In this document: positions 22,501 to 31,050 of the stretch, in pieces
Layout: each line of letters starts with the position of its first letter
How positions within the stretch are numbered: position 1 is the stretch's first letter
DNA from: Micromussa lordhowensis
Taxonomy: Eukaryota > Cnidaria > Anthozoa > Scleractinia > Lobophylliidae
DNA length: 64,000 nucleotides
Direction: 5' to 3'
Assembly (NCBI GenBank): GCA_964020085.1
Contig: OZ026596.1
Span: forward strand, 14,769,737 to 14,833,736
The notes under the pieces: generated by a model
Seen by the model: the letters and a program-made list of their open reading frames with translations, nothing else
Told to the model about the DNA's origin: nothing
Databases searched by the model: none
Position numbers and translations under genes: made by a program

Positions 22501-24295
22501 CGTTAATGATGTCACTGCATCATGTTAAAATCAAAGAGTTGACTGAGCCTGAATATAATCCATAATTATGGTCAATGAAATCGTCACTATATGTAACCTT
22601 CCTCTAATCACTGAATGGAAGTGGGGATCGATCGAGACTAGGCATCAGTCCTTTTCTGTTGCTTGAAGATTGAACATGTGACTTGTTTCGACAATGACAC
22701 AGTTAAAAGGTCAGTTACATCAGATTGGACATTCCCTGATTGTTTTACTGGGTTTGTTAATTTAAACACTTGCAAGCGAAGTCTTTTGATCAAATGTGAG
22801 AGCCAAAAGTAGTACTGAGTTGTATTAAGATGGAAAAAATTACTCACTCTAAATTTGCAATTTGGATAGCGTTTTGCACTTTTCAATTTCCAGATTGCTC
22901 TGCCGAGGCATTCCCCCACAAAGCTCATGCTGATGCGTTGCGTTGACTTAAGTATCCACTCACCCTCCCCCCCCCCCCAAGAAAAAATGAATATGAATGT
23001 AAATGTTGGGTTCTAATATCCGCAAAAGACGACTAGCCCGTGATCACTCTCAATTGTTCTCTAATCACTCTGCAGTGAAACGAGAACAAATCATTTTCAT
23101 ACTAAATATCATCAGACGCAGACAAGGATCAGGAAAAAGGCATCTCGTTATTGATAGCTAGCCTAGGAGTACATGCATGGGCAATGTCAAAGTATAACCA
23201 TTTACAGGATAACCAATATAACTACAAAATGACTGCACATAAAAATTACATCAAAACGTCTTGAATAAGTACATTGAATTCCAATTATCTCTACATTTCT
23301 ATAATTAAACTGATTCAGTTGTGCATTTAAATTAACGGCAAAAGTAAAAGAAAATTGACAGAAATATAACGAGAGATGCCGTCGAGTGACCTTGAACTGC
23401 AAAAGAATGCCTATATATACCGAAACACGAATAGTCACGCGCTCTGTAAAATGCGACAAGCAATGTGAACTGCGAATACCGAACACCCGAAATAGCACTA
23501 CAAGAAGCGTGCATTCCATAACGTGAGAAAATACATCAGTCAACACACGCGTGCAATGTCTGAAATTCGAGCTCTCATTCGATTAGCAGGCTTTTTCTCA
23601 GGACCTGAACTACACATCAATACACAAAGAGTTTGTTTTGATAAGTGCATTCGTAATAGTTTTATTGTTTACTAGCTAATCCATGTAAATGTACTTAAAA
23701 ATGTGTTCTTTCCCGAGGTAAAATCTTTTACTCGTGAAAAAGCCACTTACCTTGTGAACCCTCTTATTTTCCCTGGCATAATGCCATCGTTTAAGCACGG
23801 TTATTGATAAATTTAACTATTAGTAACTTCTTTGTTGAATTAAAAATGTTGTTATGGTTGTCTTCATAGGAACGCAAAAGGCTTGAGCAAATAGACAAGG
23901 AGAGACTTGCAGCTGAGGAAGCCATGAAAGAAGCTCAGGGTAAACTCGAAGCAGCTGAAGAAGCTTCCAAGAAGGCAGCGGAGGAGGCGAAGAAGAAAGC
24001 AAGAGAACTAAAGACTGCTGTTGGTTTAGCTCGCACTGTTAGTCCTCAAATACCATCATGGGTGACGCACAGAGGAATGGGAGCATTTTGTGTTAGTGAC
24101 TTCGCCAAGGTGGATACTAATACATCAAATGAGATTCAACCTGAGGAGGACAAGGCTGCAGATGATCAAAAGGTGCATCATGAAGGAGGAATACAATCAG
24201 AAGTTTTACCCACTGACCTTAAAGGGATAGATGAAGAGACGAAAACTGGCACGTTGCAAGGCACTGGAGATGGTGGAACTGCAAGCTCCATTTAG
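7230..24295 (+). CDS. SWAP70: SWAP70/DEF6-like protein, six coding exons joined
   Basis: Joined exons 7230-7506, 8347-8671, 16210-16544, 20042-20178, 20647-20973 and 23870-24295 give 1827 nt, 608 residues plus stop, close to the usual 585-631 for this family. Known members bind PIP3 through the PH domain, act on Rac signalling and actin at the plasma membrane, and can shuttle to the nucleus. Residues ~1-200 match the EF-hand-like N-terminal region, ~220-312 the PH domain, ~315-520 a Glu/Lys/Gln-rich coiled coil, and a Trp-containing tail follows (~532-550). All five introns have GT/AG ends and reading phase is kept at every junction. ATG at 7230 has A at -3 and G at +4. Intron 2 (7.5 kb) is swollen by nested transposons. 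Whether it is closer to SWAP70 or DEF6 cannot be decided here, since invertebrates often have one ancestral copy. Confidence 0.92.
8113..8213. repeat. Palindromic repeat in intron 1
   Basis: Inverted arms GGATATGAAGAATTCTGCAG and CTGCAGCATCCTTCATATCC enclose a shorter inner inverted segment. It is a foldback of about 100 bp lying between SWAP70 exons 1 and 2. The preceding 7800-7960 looks like more of the same repeat. No target duplication was found. Confidence 0.55.
8347..8671 (+). CDS. SWAP70: SWAP70-like exon 2
   Basis: Acceptor TTATTAACAG|CC. The split codon with exon 1 gives Ala93. The exon encodes residues 94-200 plus two bases of Cys201. Motifs matching the family include KVHQLCWTVVQQKFF, the ISEDAAFKQF segment and the AMGKAWDQKPL segment. 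Donor AAATG|GTGAGG. The next intron is 7538 bp and carries the nested transposons. Confidence 0.9.
9157..10079. mobile_element. Foldback element with minisatellite in both arms
   Basis: The tips TGTGCTAAAAC and GTTTTAGCACA are inverted. Just inside each tip is a short array of a GGACAAT/ATTGTCC-type unit (9180-9212 and 9975-10060), in opposite orientation. Further in, the arms 9275-9380 and 9860-9965 are inverted copies (CATGTGACAAATTTGT in both). The centre is non-coding. No clear target duplication. Confidence 0.65.
10221..10531 (-). mobile_element. LINE 3' end with (ATTG)n tail, distal half
   Basis: On the minus strand the frame reads NVILTRDKQLWEKITHTDTH and continues to RYLFNFI then stop near 10338. 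This is the C-terminus of a CR1/Jockey-like reverse transcriptase. It is followed by a short 3' UTR with AATAAA and an (AATC)n/(ATTG)n tail at 10221-10246. The frame continues seamlessly into 15450-15745 once the LTR element and one CATTG copy are removed. Confidence 0.8.
10532..10667 (-). repeat. 3' LTR of the gypsy element (136 bp)
   Basis: Begins TGAAATAGTACAGG and ends GGAACTGTGACA on the + strand, i.e. TG...CA ends. It matches 15314-15449 except for CCGCGGCC versus CCGCAGCC and AAAGCGCC versus AAAGCACC. This is very short for an LTR. Confidence 0.9.
10668..10680 (-). promoter_or_regulatory. Polypurine tract
   Basis: On the minus strand AAAAAGAGGGGGA lies directly before the 3' LTR, the position and composition expected of the plus-strand DNA primer in LTR elements. 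Confidence 0.8.
10839..12499 (-). pseudogene. Gypsy integrase region of pol
   Basis: One frame reads from the end of the RNase H connection through integrase to a stop at 10839. The zinc-binding part has HTGHQGETKC followed by CEIC (H-x3-5-H, C-x2-C style). The catalytic triad is Asp in LGSDIFQFNG, Asp in LTADFGSQY and Glu in NGVAER, with 35 residues between the last two, the canonical D,D-35-E. The C-terminal tail is Pro/Ser-rich. A stop codon (12471-12473) interrupts the linker upstream, and the frame differs from the RT frame. The triad itself is intact. Confidence 0.85.
12500..14040 (-). pseudogene. Gypsy protease remnant, reverse transcriptase and RNase H
   Basis: Contains the second protease box (PSMIGCRQAQELGI), RT motifs KKKVRLCLDPKDLN, FGRYRFKRLPFGI and the catalytic GIADDIIVFG. 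The latter is an ADD instead of the common YxDD, seen in several gypsy lineages. Then come TILQCDASQKGVGAWI (RNase H first Asp) and ETDHLPL. A one-base loss near 12498 ends the frame at once. It begins in the wrong frame relative to the first protease motif. Confidence 0.88.
14040..15134 (-). pseudogene. Gypsy gag with zinc knuckles and start of protease
   Basis: The likely start is ATG at 15134 (MDKFSIPSMDW). An upstream in-frame GTG exists but lies in duplicated leader. Capsid-like sequence is followed by a basic stretch and two zinc knuckles: CFRCGNKHDSDATC and CAYCKKTGHFQKVC. An acidic Ser/Asp/Glu stretch follows, then the protease active site KMKVDTGAD at ~14043-14066. Immediately after this the frame shifts, and the residues normally between DTGAD and the next protease box are missing. 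Confidence 0.85.
15111..15285 (-). repeat. Imperfect tandem duplication in the gypsy leader
   Basis: 15111-15192 and 15199-15285 are two copies (CGAAGGAATCG...CTTGAACTGTCAC) differing by small changes. The duplication lies between the 5' LTR and the gag start and duplicates the first gag codons. Confidence 0.75.
15294..15313 (-). promoter_or_regulatory. Primer-binding-like site
   Basis: Directly inside the 5' LTR the minus strand reads TGGCGTCAGAAGTGGGAT. TGG pairs with a tRNA CCA tail. The rest resembles the 3' end of leucine tRNAs (acceptor TTCTGAC), with one mismatch at the discriminator base. The tRNA identity is from memory of animal tRNA-Leu sequences and needs checking. Confidence 0.6.
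15314..15449 (-). repeat. 5' LTR of the gypsy element (136 bp)
   Basis: Same TG...CA-bounded sequence as 10532-10667 with about two substitutions. The leading LTR in the element's own orientation. Confidence 0.9.
15450..15745 (-). mobile_element. LINE reverse transcriptase C-terminal region, proximal half
   Basis: The minus-strand frame reads ELKLLGVTFHENPCNWDSHF, then FTYAIEVWACAY and on to TKDRIVIDN. This is the typical region after the RT palm of CR1/Jockey-like LINEs. It stops at the gypsy insertion and resumes at 10531. The 5' end is truncated near 15750, as usual for LINE copies. Confidence 0.8.
16210..16544 (+). CDS. SWAP70: SWAP70-like exon 3 (PH domain)
   Basis: Acceptor TTTTTCTGCAG|T; phase gives Cys201. 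It encodes residues 202-312 plus one base. The PH domain starts at KQGYLVKKGHKMKSLKERW, continues through WFVLKPTNLTYF and ends with the helix SRQEWIACIQASI, with the invariant Trp. The basic KKGHKMK loop is where phosphoinositides bind in this fold. Donor ATAG|GTAAAT. Confidence 0.93.
16545..20041 (+). other. SWAP70-like intron 3
   Basis: Non-coding apart from gypsy-like debris around 18090-18600. It contains (TG)n at 17391-17402 and G-rich tracts at 19375-19480. No extra exon with matching phase is evident. Confidence 0.6.
18090..18600 (-). pseudogene. Degenerate gypsy gag/protease fragment
   Basis: On the minus strand the phrase LHLDTQADVTVITDENF (about 18195-18285) matches the retroviral-type protease motif DTGADVTVI, with Gly replaced by Gln. 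A little upstream TVCTACGNGAYTASSCPER (~18480-18545) resembles a worn zinc knuckle. Stops interrupt all frames. It is unrelated in sequence to the full element at 10532. Confidence 0.6.
20042..20178 (+). CDS. SWAP70: SWAP70-like exon 4 (start of coiled coil)
   Basis: Acceptor CTTGTCCATAG|AC; phase 1 gives Asp313. It encodes DASDGPTPQRKERLQRQIDR and continues as a strongly charged helix to LLAQKE (residue 358). This corresponds to the family's PPPHKEARQRRKEL linker. Donor GAG|GTGCAT is weak but is the only GT in phase. Confidence 0.87.
20647..20973 (+). CDS. SWAP70: SWAP70-like exon 5 (coiled coil)
   Basis: Phase 0, 109 codons (359-467), rich in Glu, Gln, Leu, Arg and Lys with heptad character (ELARLQQLYQQAEAQAAEEA onward). 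It matches the long coiled coil carrying the atypical exchange-factor/DH-like activity in SWAP70. Donor GAA|GTAAGT is strong. Confidence 0.9.
21720..21834. repeat. Inverted repeat
   Basis: GAGTGGAATACAATTCAGTC and GAATTGTACTGCACTC form the outer arms. ATTTTAAATCGG and CCGATTTTAAAAT form the inner arms around CTTCGCGCTCGT. A compact foldback repeat. Confidence 0.6.
22016..22176. repeat. Foldback element with ~70-bp arms
   Basis: CCCTTTTCACGGTT...CTCATTTGCAT...GAGGCAATTTCGG is mirrored by CCGAAATTGCCTC...ATGCAAATGAG...AACCGTGAAAAGGG around a ~24-bp loop. Non-coding. Confidence 0.7.
23870..24295 (+). CDS. SWAP70: SWAP70-like exon 6 (end of coiled coil and C-terminal tail)
   Basis: Acceptor TTGTCTTCATAG|GAA, phase 0. 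Residues 468-608 and the TAG stop at 24293. The coiled coil runs to about residue 515. The segment SWVTHRGMGAFCVSDF corresponds to the family's NWGPAAFTEAEL block. An acidic, low-complexity tail of ~50 residues follows. The final residues SSI* do not resemble the actin-binding KTTE-type ending of vertebrate SWAP70. Confidence 0.9.
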   Translation, partial: ERKRLEQIDKERLAAEEAMKEAQGKLEAAEEASKKAAEEAKKKARELKTAVGLARTVSPQIPSWVTHRGMGAFCVSDFAKVDTNTSNEIQPEEDKAADDQKVHHEGGIQSEVLPTDLKGIDEETKTGTLQGTGDGGTASSI

Positions 24296-25233
24296 AGGTG
24301 GTCAATTAAGACCGGGTGAACTACATAAGAAAAAACTACATAACAGCAACAAGTAAGGGATGAAGTATCGTTATGGTTCACGCCTGATGGAGCAGTGTCA
24401 ACTTAATGATGGTGAGCAAATAACATTGTATTGCACCACCGTGGGTCTGGACAGAGATACGAAGAAGCCTCCATTTAAAAGATGTTTGAGTAAAGTAATC
24501 CAGGAATTTTGGAATCAGTTCGGAGTGGGCTGCCTGGATCCCAAACTGTATTTAACAGTTAGATTACGAGTTTGAGTTTTCTTTGAGCGTATAGTCAACA
24601 AGGTGCTACTGAATTGACTCTTAGAATTGAATCTCGCTTAGAAAACGAGGGCGATCACTGAGTGTGTTTGTTTTAGTAGACACTATGGTATTGCGCGCCA
24701 AAAGTTATAATTTTCCCTTTCAACAGCAACATGTGTGCAATTGTGTTCTATTTAAGCAATACAAGCAACAGAAATCCTAGACAATGTTTCTATCTAGCTA
24801 TCAAAACATGACTGGAAGTTTGGGAAGACGAGATATGTTTTTGGAGCATGATGTTTCCAGTTGTTTTAGTTCTCCCAAACGTTCAGGAGTATTTTTACAA
24901 ATTGATTGATACGCGGAGGAAATTTAGTGGTGAACTATAACTGCCCTTATTATATCTCTCAGATAGTATGCGTGCTGTGATTGGTCAATTTAGCGGGCCG
25001 TATTCTCCTTATTGCCAAACTGTTTCGTGATTTATCGCCAAGTGTTCTTAACTTTTATAGCAAGTAAAAGTTTAAAGCTTCCTTTTACTCTAAATGGTGT
25101 ATTAAAGCGTGCTAACGTGCTAAATTGACTCGTTTTGCTTTCGAGGTGCGTCAGGATTTTGAAGCCTTTCCGCGTGAAAAGAAATCGTTCCCGAACCCGT
25201 TAGGCACACCGTAGAGATATAATAAATATGTTT
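24296..25233 (+). other. 3' UTR and downstream of SWAP70-like gene
   Basis: Directly follows the stop. The first AATAAA is at 25221-25226, which would make a ~930-nt 3' UTR; a variant signal may be used earlier. The 71-codon open frame at 24360-24575 has no family resemblance and is taken as UTR. Confidence 0.4.
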
Positions 25234-25357
25234 CTAACCTCGTTTTCTCGGTCCGTACTGTAAGTTACGGATATTCGTTTTCCCCCGTCGATTTATAAAT
25301 GGAAGGGGGAAAAACTCGGTCCGTAACTTACAGTACGGAACGAAAAAACGAGGTTAG
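25234..25357. repeat. Foldback repeat with CTAACCTCG tips
   Basis: The left arm CTAACCTCGTTTTCTCGGTCC plus GTACTGTAAGTTACGGA is inverted at 25308-25357. The tips resemble those of the 9-bp-duplication family (AACCTCGTT), but no flanking duplication is visible. Confidence 0.65.
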
Positions 25358-26258
25358 TAGGAGGTATATAGTGCCCGGCCGAGGAAGATACCCGGATTGA
25401 TAGTATTTGTCCGTGAAAATTTTTCTGAAACCAGCGGGCTTATAGAAAACAAAAAGTCAAAGACTCGATTTGTCTGTTTTCTTTTTCAAATTTTACATTT
25501 GGCTTTCACGCCTTTCATCTAAAAAGTTGAAAATAATTCAACATTATTTTTGAACCGGCGCGCGGAAGAAATTTTAGTGGTAAACAATTAAGAAAATAGA
25601 GTGTTAATGTCTCGGAACATTGGAGATTTGGTTTTAAGAACATCACATTTCCGCGCGGAAATTATCAGCCGACAGTTCCTCGACAGAAACACTCTGTTGT
25701 TTAAATAGAAATCGAGAGCGAATAAACTAATTGTTTTAGTAGAATTCTAACTAAATTTCTTTCAAATAACGATATGCAATCATTTCTCAACGTAGTGTAA
25801 ACTTCATGCTTTAGCAAAATAGCGCGGATTGAATTGTTATTTCAATTCATCGGTTCATTGACACATTTTGAGGTGTTTAAAGCCGCATAACGTTCAGTTT
25901 AGTATACTAGTAAAATTCTACTTAATATCGATAGTGTACAAGCGTAATATTTGACAATTGGATTATGAGCTCAAGATATCTTTGAGCTGCGGCGGCACCC
26001 AATGGAGGTGTCCTCCAAAATAGGTGTTCCGCAGGGTGTTCGCTTGCTGGGAATTAGTATGTTTAATTAATCGTTAGAATTCGTAAATCGAATAACTTAA
26101 AATGGGGTTTATATTTGTTTATAGATTACAGTCATTTAGACATAATTATACGCATATTTTTCTACAAACAATAGACAGTACTAATACTTTTTAGCAACAA
26201 AAACATTTTTTTTTCTAAAGAAAATAAGAAACTGTTTAAGAACCCAAATAGCGTAATA
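25358..26258. other. Intergenic DNA
   Basis: AT-rich DNA without coding resemblance, clear repeat structure or RNA gene that I can see. Confidence 0.4.
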
Positions 26259-26622
26259 GGGACCTTAAGCAACGACGACGGCGACGCCAAGGACGACGCC
26301 TAGAAAAATGAATTTATATTTTACCGTCGAATTTCGCACATGCCTAGATCTGTTCAGTACGTCTATCGGTCTCAGAACTTGCTCAAGATTAATATGCAAT
26401 GTCAGCGTAGAATTCCAAAAGAAAGTACGAAAAATAAGCCGCCGTCGCTCACGTTCTCCAAAATACCCAGAACTTGGTCATTTCACGTTGTCGTTTTACA
26501 GAGGACGGCTAAGAAATGTACCAAGAATTATAACGCACGTGCACAGCTATTGTTCTGCTCATTAAACTTTTTGTTTAGTGGCGTTCTCGTTGCCGTTGCT
26601 GTCGTGGTTTGCTTAAGCTCCC
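26259..26622. mobile_element. MITE with TAATA duplication
   Basis: The tips GGGACCTTAAGCAA and (complement of the right end) GGGAGCTTAAGCAAA continue into ACGACGRCRRCGRCG-type sequence in both arms. The 364-bp element is flanked by TAATA at 26254-26258 and 26623-26627. The open frames inside are by-products of the repeat. Confidence 0.7.
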
Positions 26623-28032
26623 TAATATTCCGATAAATACCAATTATTTAAGAACCCTTTGAAGCTAACTTAGAAAAATGCATGATCTTACATCCGGGCT
26701 TTTATTGCATCCGCTAAGTTGCAGGATGAGAAGCTGCGTACTTGAACAGCAGAGAAACAAAGACAATTCTATATATTTGTTTGCTGTGACATTCCTTTAC
26801 CATCCTGCTTGGCGGACTTTGGACCATGGTCGTTAATTTTCTGGGAACGGCCTTTTCCTCCTTTCACGCATTGGCAGGATGCCACTGTAGTTCTCTCGAG
26901 AACTGGAAATCGAAATGCTTGGGAACTTTCCGGCACTCCAAAACAAAACACTACTTGAACACTTACGACAGTTTGGGAAAACAATCCACAGGTTTTTACT
27001 GGTAGCCCATATCGCTTCTGAAAAAAGGCTGTTTGTACTGCGGATGAGCTGTGTGATGTCATGTCAGAAAAAGCGAGTCCCTATGACAAACCAGCGTCAT
27101 ACAGTCTTTACATTGGGAGATAAAATTTTCAAACATCTTTTGTGAGACGAGCCGTGACAGCCACTAGTTTTTCAAAAAAGTGTTTGTACATGAACACCAT
27201 CATGATCAAGAGAATGTGTTAATTGTATTGCAAACGTTTCAGGTGTCTTGTATGTTAATCTTACAAAGAACATTCAGATCATACTGAAACAAGTGTACAA
27301 TAAGAAGTGACAGGTCATGTTTAATTGCTGTATTAAAGCATATTTTATACTTTTGTCTGCGACAGATGTACCTTATTGAATAGGGTAGAAATATTTTTAG
27401 AAAATCTTCAGACAGAGGAAGCTTTCCGTATTCTCTTCTTAAAAACTGTATTTACAGAATATAGTTATAATTGAATTTCGGGAGGGCGGCTGTAACACAG
27501 CCTAACTTTTAACTTCATTTGCCATTACGATTGGTGACAACTTTGTTTAAGGTCGCTGGTAACTGTATCCAACAGTTCAGTATAAGAATCAGAATTGTGA
27601 TAGTTGATTATGATACCAGTTGCTATTTCTTAAGTTTTCACCATTTTGATGACTTCCTTTCTGCTTTGTTTTAAACACAGTTAAAATGTGTCGTGAGAAA
27701 ATAACTCAATTCCTGATTTGTTAGAAGGCTAATGGCAGCAGTACTGAGTAGAGCACATCAGTCAGCAGAGTACATTTCATTAAATTAAGCCAATTTCAGA
27801 GCAAATTAAAAAACAAAACAAATAGTAAATGGTCATTCTTTTGCAGTATAAACTTTGAGTTGGCACTACTTTGAGCACTTTCAATATGACCTTCAATAGT
27901 ATCTCTCAAACTCATTAACAATTTATCAAGTTAAAACAGAGAAAATCACAACAGTGAAGGAGGTTTGGATACCCGGTAGATTGGAACGATTTTACTTCTC
28001 CGCTTACTCTATAGTTTTTGTTTCGATTGAGA
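26623..28032. other. Intergenic DNA
   Basis: The open frame at 26769-27062 (minus) and overlapping frames on + have no recognisable domain, splice context or family match. Otherwise plain AT-rich sequence. Confidence 0.35.
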
Positions 28033-28181
28033 AGATATATCAAATACGCGAGACAGTGTTTCATCGGCTATCCAAACACCTCGAATTTCGTCAAACATAC
28101 TCGGTTGTGCGTCGTATTTCCAACTCTCTTCTCGTTGTTTGGTTATCCCGATAAAACGCTGTCTCTCGTGTTTGATATATC
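28033..28181. repeat. Foldback repeat with GATATATC tips
   Basis: GATATATCAAATACGCGAGA and its continuation to ATCCAAACA are inverted at 28137-28181 (TGTTTGGTTATC...TCTCGTGTTTGATATATC). The arms are ~45 bp with a ~57-bp centre. Confidence 0.7.
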
Positions 28182-28412
28182 ACATCCAATCAGTAAACAA
28201 CGAAGTTTTACAACCTCTTTAAGTTTTGTAGTCAGTTTATATCTAGCGTGGTTTCTTCTTTTGTTAACGAGTGCCTGGAACAGCTTATCAACATCGTCTT
28301 CATTGCACAATTATCTCAACTACCCGGCAAAGTTTGACGCAAAGCATTTAATCGAAAGGGCCTGTAAATGTAAGCTCACATCACAGGGAGCACACAATCT
28401 TGTCAAGTATTA

Positions 28413-29036
28413 TAAGAGTAAATAAAGGAATGAAAAGAATGGATAGTTTGTCTCCTGTTATCATCTCCTACGCGAACTTACAGGGAAAACTGCTAGCCAC
28501 GTGAACACTATATGTCATGTATAGTTAACTGGAAATCTGGCATTTGAACCCATTGTTCATTTCAGGTTGCCAGTACCCTTTATATAATTGTTAATTAGAA
28601 CTTTATTTAGTTTTGATAGATTTTGATAGATTCTTGTAAGAAGAATGGTAAATAAAAAATGTTGTTGTTGTAAAAAATCTTTGCACAGCGAGAAAAGTCC
28701 TACATACGAGTTTAACACTACAATGCGGCCGTGTTTAAAACGCGAAATGGAGAAATGGAGAAATGGCGCTCCAGTTGGCCTAAACAGCGCTTCGGTTAGT
28801 CTAAATAGCGCTTCGTTTAGCCTAAATAGCGCTTCGGTTAGCCTAAATATCACTGACTTGAAGGTGGTTAGCTCTCAATAATTGTTTGGGTTAACCTTAT
28901 CCCACATTGTTAAAGTCCTATTCCGTCATTTCGCCATTTCGTGTTTTAAACGCGCATATTTTACATGACACGTCAGACGTGGGTAGCAGTTTTCCCTGTG
29001 AAATATCCATTCTTCATATTCCTTTATTTACTCTTA
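28413..29036. mobile_element. Inverted-repeat element with an internal minisatellite
   Basis: TAAGAGTAAATAAAGGAAT at the left is the complement of ATTCCTTTATTTACTCTTA at the right. CAGGGAAAACTGCTAGCCAC and its near-complement lie further in. The 624-bp element has no coding sequence. A 21-bp minisatellite sits at 28766-28850. Confidence 0.65.
28766..28850. repeat. 21-bp minisatellite, about four units
   Basis: The unit GCGCTTCGGTTAGCCTAAATA is repeated with few changes. Preceded by a short AGAAATGG repeat at 28745-28765. Confidence 0.85.
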
Positions 29037-29188
29037 TCCTACGTAGGGGCCCACTCAACAACAATGAAAAGCTGACACATCATCACTCCAATTCATTCGA
29101 AATTCAGGTAATAAAAACTGATTTTCAGTCAAATATTTAGCTTAGAACTCCAATAAAGTTTGTTACTTTACATTTGAACTCGATCGAA

Positions 29189-29325
29189 TACTCCGTAAAA
29201 ACTAAAATCTTAATTTAAGATTTTTCGTCTTACCTCTGCAACAGAGCAAAAGCTGACGTAAGTTGTCAGCTATAATGTTGTTCTGGTGCTGAGGTAAGAC
29301 GAAAAATCTGAAATTTACGGAGTAC
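29189..29325. repeat. Foldback repeat with TACTCCGTAAA tips
   Basis: TACTCCGTAAAAACTAAAAT and AAGATTTTTCGTCTTACCTC on the left are mirrored by GAGGTAAGACGAAAAATCT and AAATTTACGGAGTA on the right. Confidence 0.65.
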
Positions 29326-30462
29326 GTTCTGAGCAACACAAACTATAGTCTTGACGATAACAGTCGCGTAGGTAAACTCTTGATTCATTTGACTTGAAGA
29401 AGGCGTATAACTTTCAGCAACATCACTACTTCGGGTCTTCCCCCACTTGACCTTCTCCCATAAACCTTTGTTCATTTTTTATATTTTCCAGAGCGTAGAC
29501 AAATTTGAAAGAAAATTTATGTCTGATAAACTTCATTCAACTCGGATTTTCCCGCCTTTTCATGCGATTGCTTCGTTTAGACCAAACTGAAATGTCCATA
29601 TCATGCAGCCGATGACCCAGCTGATTAAATAACTTTTAAATAAGACAATCATTCCATTCGCCCACGTTGGATATGGCGAGGTGAGTTCTGTATAAAGATT
29701 TTAATGAAATTGTCCCATAATAATGTTATTTCCACATATATATCGAGAATTTGACGAAACTTTTGTCGTTCTGTATATTGAAACATCAAATAATAGCGGA
29801 GCTAAGGCTGCCCGAAGGGCCGCCAAGAGGAGCCTCGTACTCATATTGGAAAGAAAAGGGAACACCCATGGTTATAATGGCTAGCGGTATTGTCCGTGGG
29901 CGCCTACGCACAATAGCGACTACGACAAGCGAGTCGCGCAACTGGCGACCAGCTAATAGGTTGACAGAAGCATACAGACTTGGATTTATAGCGTACTTCT
30001 TTGATATTGGACATCCATGTTATGGTCAATTAACACCTGTCAGAACAAGATATCCACTGACCAGTATCACGTGAGCATAATGCGGACTCGAGTTTGACCA
30101 AGTGCTGACCCGCGGGCTCATGTCAGGTTAACTTGCTCAGGTTGATCAGGGCTGGGTTGTTCGGAAGCCGGAACCCAGGATTAAAAGTTAACCGAAGCAT
30201 GAATTTTTCGTGTATTCAGATGTTCTTCACTGCTTTTGTTTTGCGTAGTTTGAGTTTATTTAAACTTGAAAAAGAAGGACAACCTCACCGCCAAAGTTGC
30301 GAAGTGAGAAAACCTCACCGCAAAGTTACACAACTCAAATCAAAATTCTCGCTTTTCCTGGGTTAGCTTTAATATTCGGGGTTTGAACAACCCAGCTCAG
30401 ATGCTCCGCTTTTAGGCTTGGGTTAATCTATATTTTAGGTGTTTATCTGATCATCGATGGCG
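29326..30462. other. Intergenic DNA
   Basis: No supported gene. The open frame at 29751-30074 is isolated, lacks splice context and resembles no domain. Confidence 0.35.
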
Positions 30463-30554
30463 GATGATGTCTAGTGATGGTTCGGAGTGAATGATGTCTA
30501 GTGACAGTGGATGATGCCTAGTGATGGTGAACGATGTCTAGTGGCGGTGAATGA
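30463..30554. repeat. ~20-bp tandem repeat, four to five units
   Basis: The unit ATGATGTCTAGTGATGGTGA recurs with substitutions; the first unit carries a short insertion. Confidence 0.75.
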
Positions 30555-30987
30555 ACTTCCCCTCCCTCTCCCCGGTTACTCCTTTTTTAGCCTCACCCCT
30601 ACTCCCTAGGACCCCTTTTCGTCTCCTGCGAGTTTTAATCCAAGATGGCACTCACCTTATCAAAATGCGTGCGCTCGCTCACCAAAATACGTCTTCATTG
30701 CAGGTTAAAGGCGGGACATGGGATTGCACGGGGTCGGTGAGGCGGGAAGTTAGTTATTTTCATGATGGGTAGCCTCTACAAGGCGTTAAGGTAGTTGGTT
30801 CGCAGCGCGAAAACAGTGAGCGAAAACATAGGGAAGAAGCGCGGCGAGAGAAAACAATAGAACGCCTGTGACCAAACTGATCAAAAAGTCGTTCCGGTAT
30901 ACCAGGATCTGGTATACCCTATGATTGGTCAATTTTGACAGTAATAAAGGGGGGCAAGTTTCTAAAGAAACTGTGGTGCTGCAGTCG

Positions 30988-31040
30988 GTTAGCCCTTCGT
31001 CGGATTCGCTCCGACGAAGGGCTAACGCTCGAAACGCCAG
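30988..31040 (+). ncRNA. Hairpin overlapping a hammerhead-ribozyme-like core
   Basis: 30988-31026 is a perfect 17-bp stem (GTTAGCCCTTCGTCGGA and its complement). The right arm runs into CCGACGA (31011-31017), GGGC-TAAC-GCTC (a 4-bp stem with one G-U) and GAAAC (31031-31035), the order of a hammerhead core (CUGANGA, stem II, GAAA). The U of CUGANGA is C here, so this copy would be inactive. Such motifs occur in Penelope-like retroelements. The identification is tentative. Confidence 0.4.
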
Positions 31041-31050
31041 CTTCCGAATC

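Larger units (their letters stand above)
20974..23869 (+). other. SWAP70-like intron 5 with foldback repeats
   Basis: Holds inverted repeats at 21494-21552, 21720-21834 and 22016-22176 and a C-run at 22969. No exon-like sequence was recognised. Confidence 0.6.

Noticed and set aside
24360..24575. Open frame just after the SWAP70 stop.
   Set aside because: No acceptor that would join it in phase, and the preceding TAG is supported by the expected protein length.
28018..28425. 135-codon open frame on +.
   Set aside because: Its first third is the foldback repeat at 28033-28181; the rest resembles nothing known and has no splice sites in phase.
28700..28860. Short regular repeats that might be a CRISPR array.
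   Set aside because: Units are directly adjacent without unique spacers and the genome is eukaryotic; it is a minisatellite.
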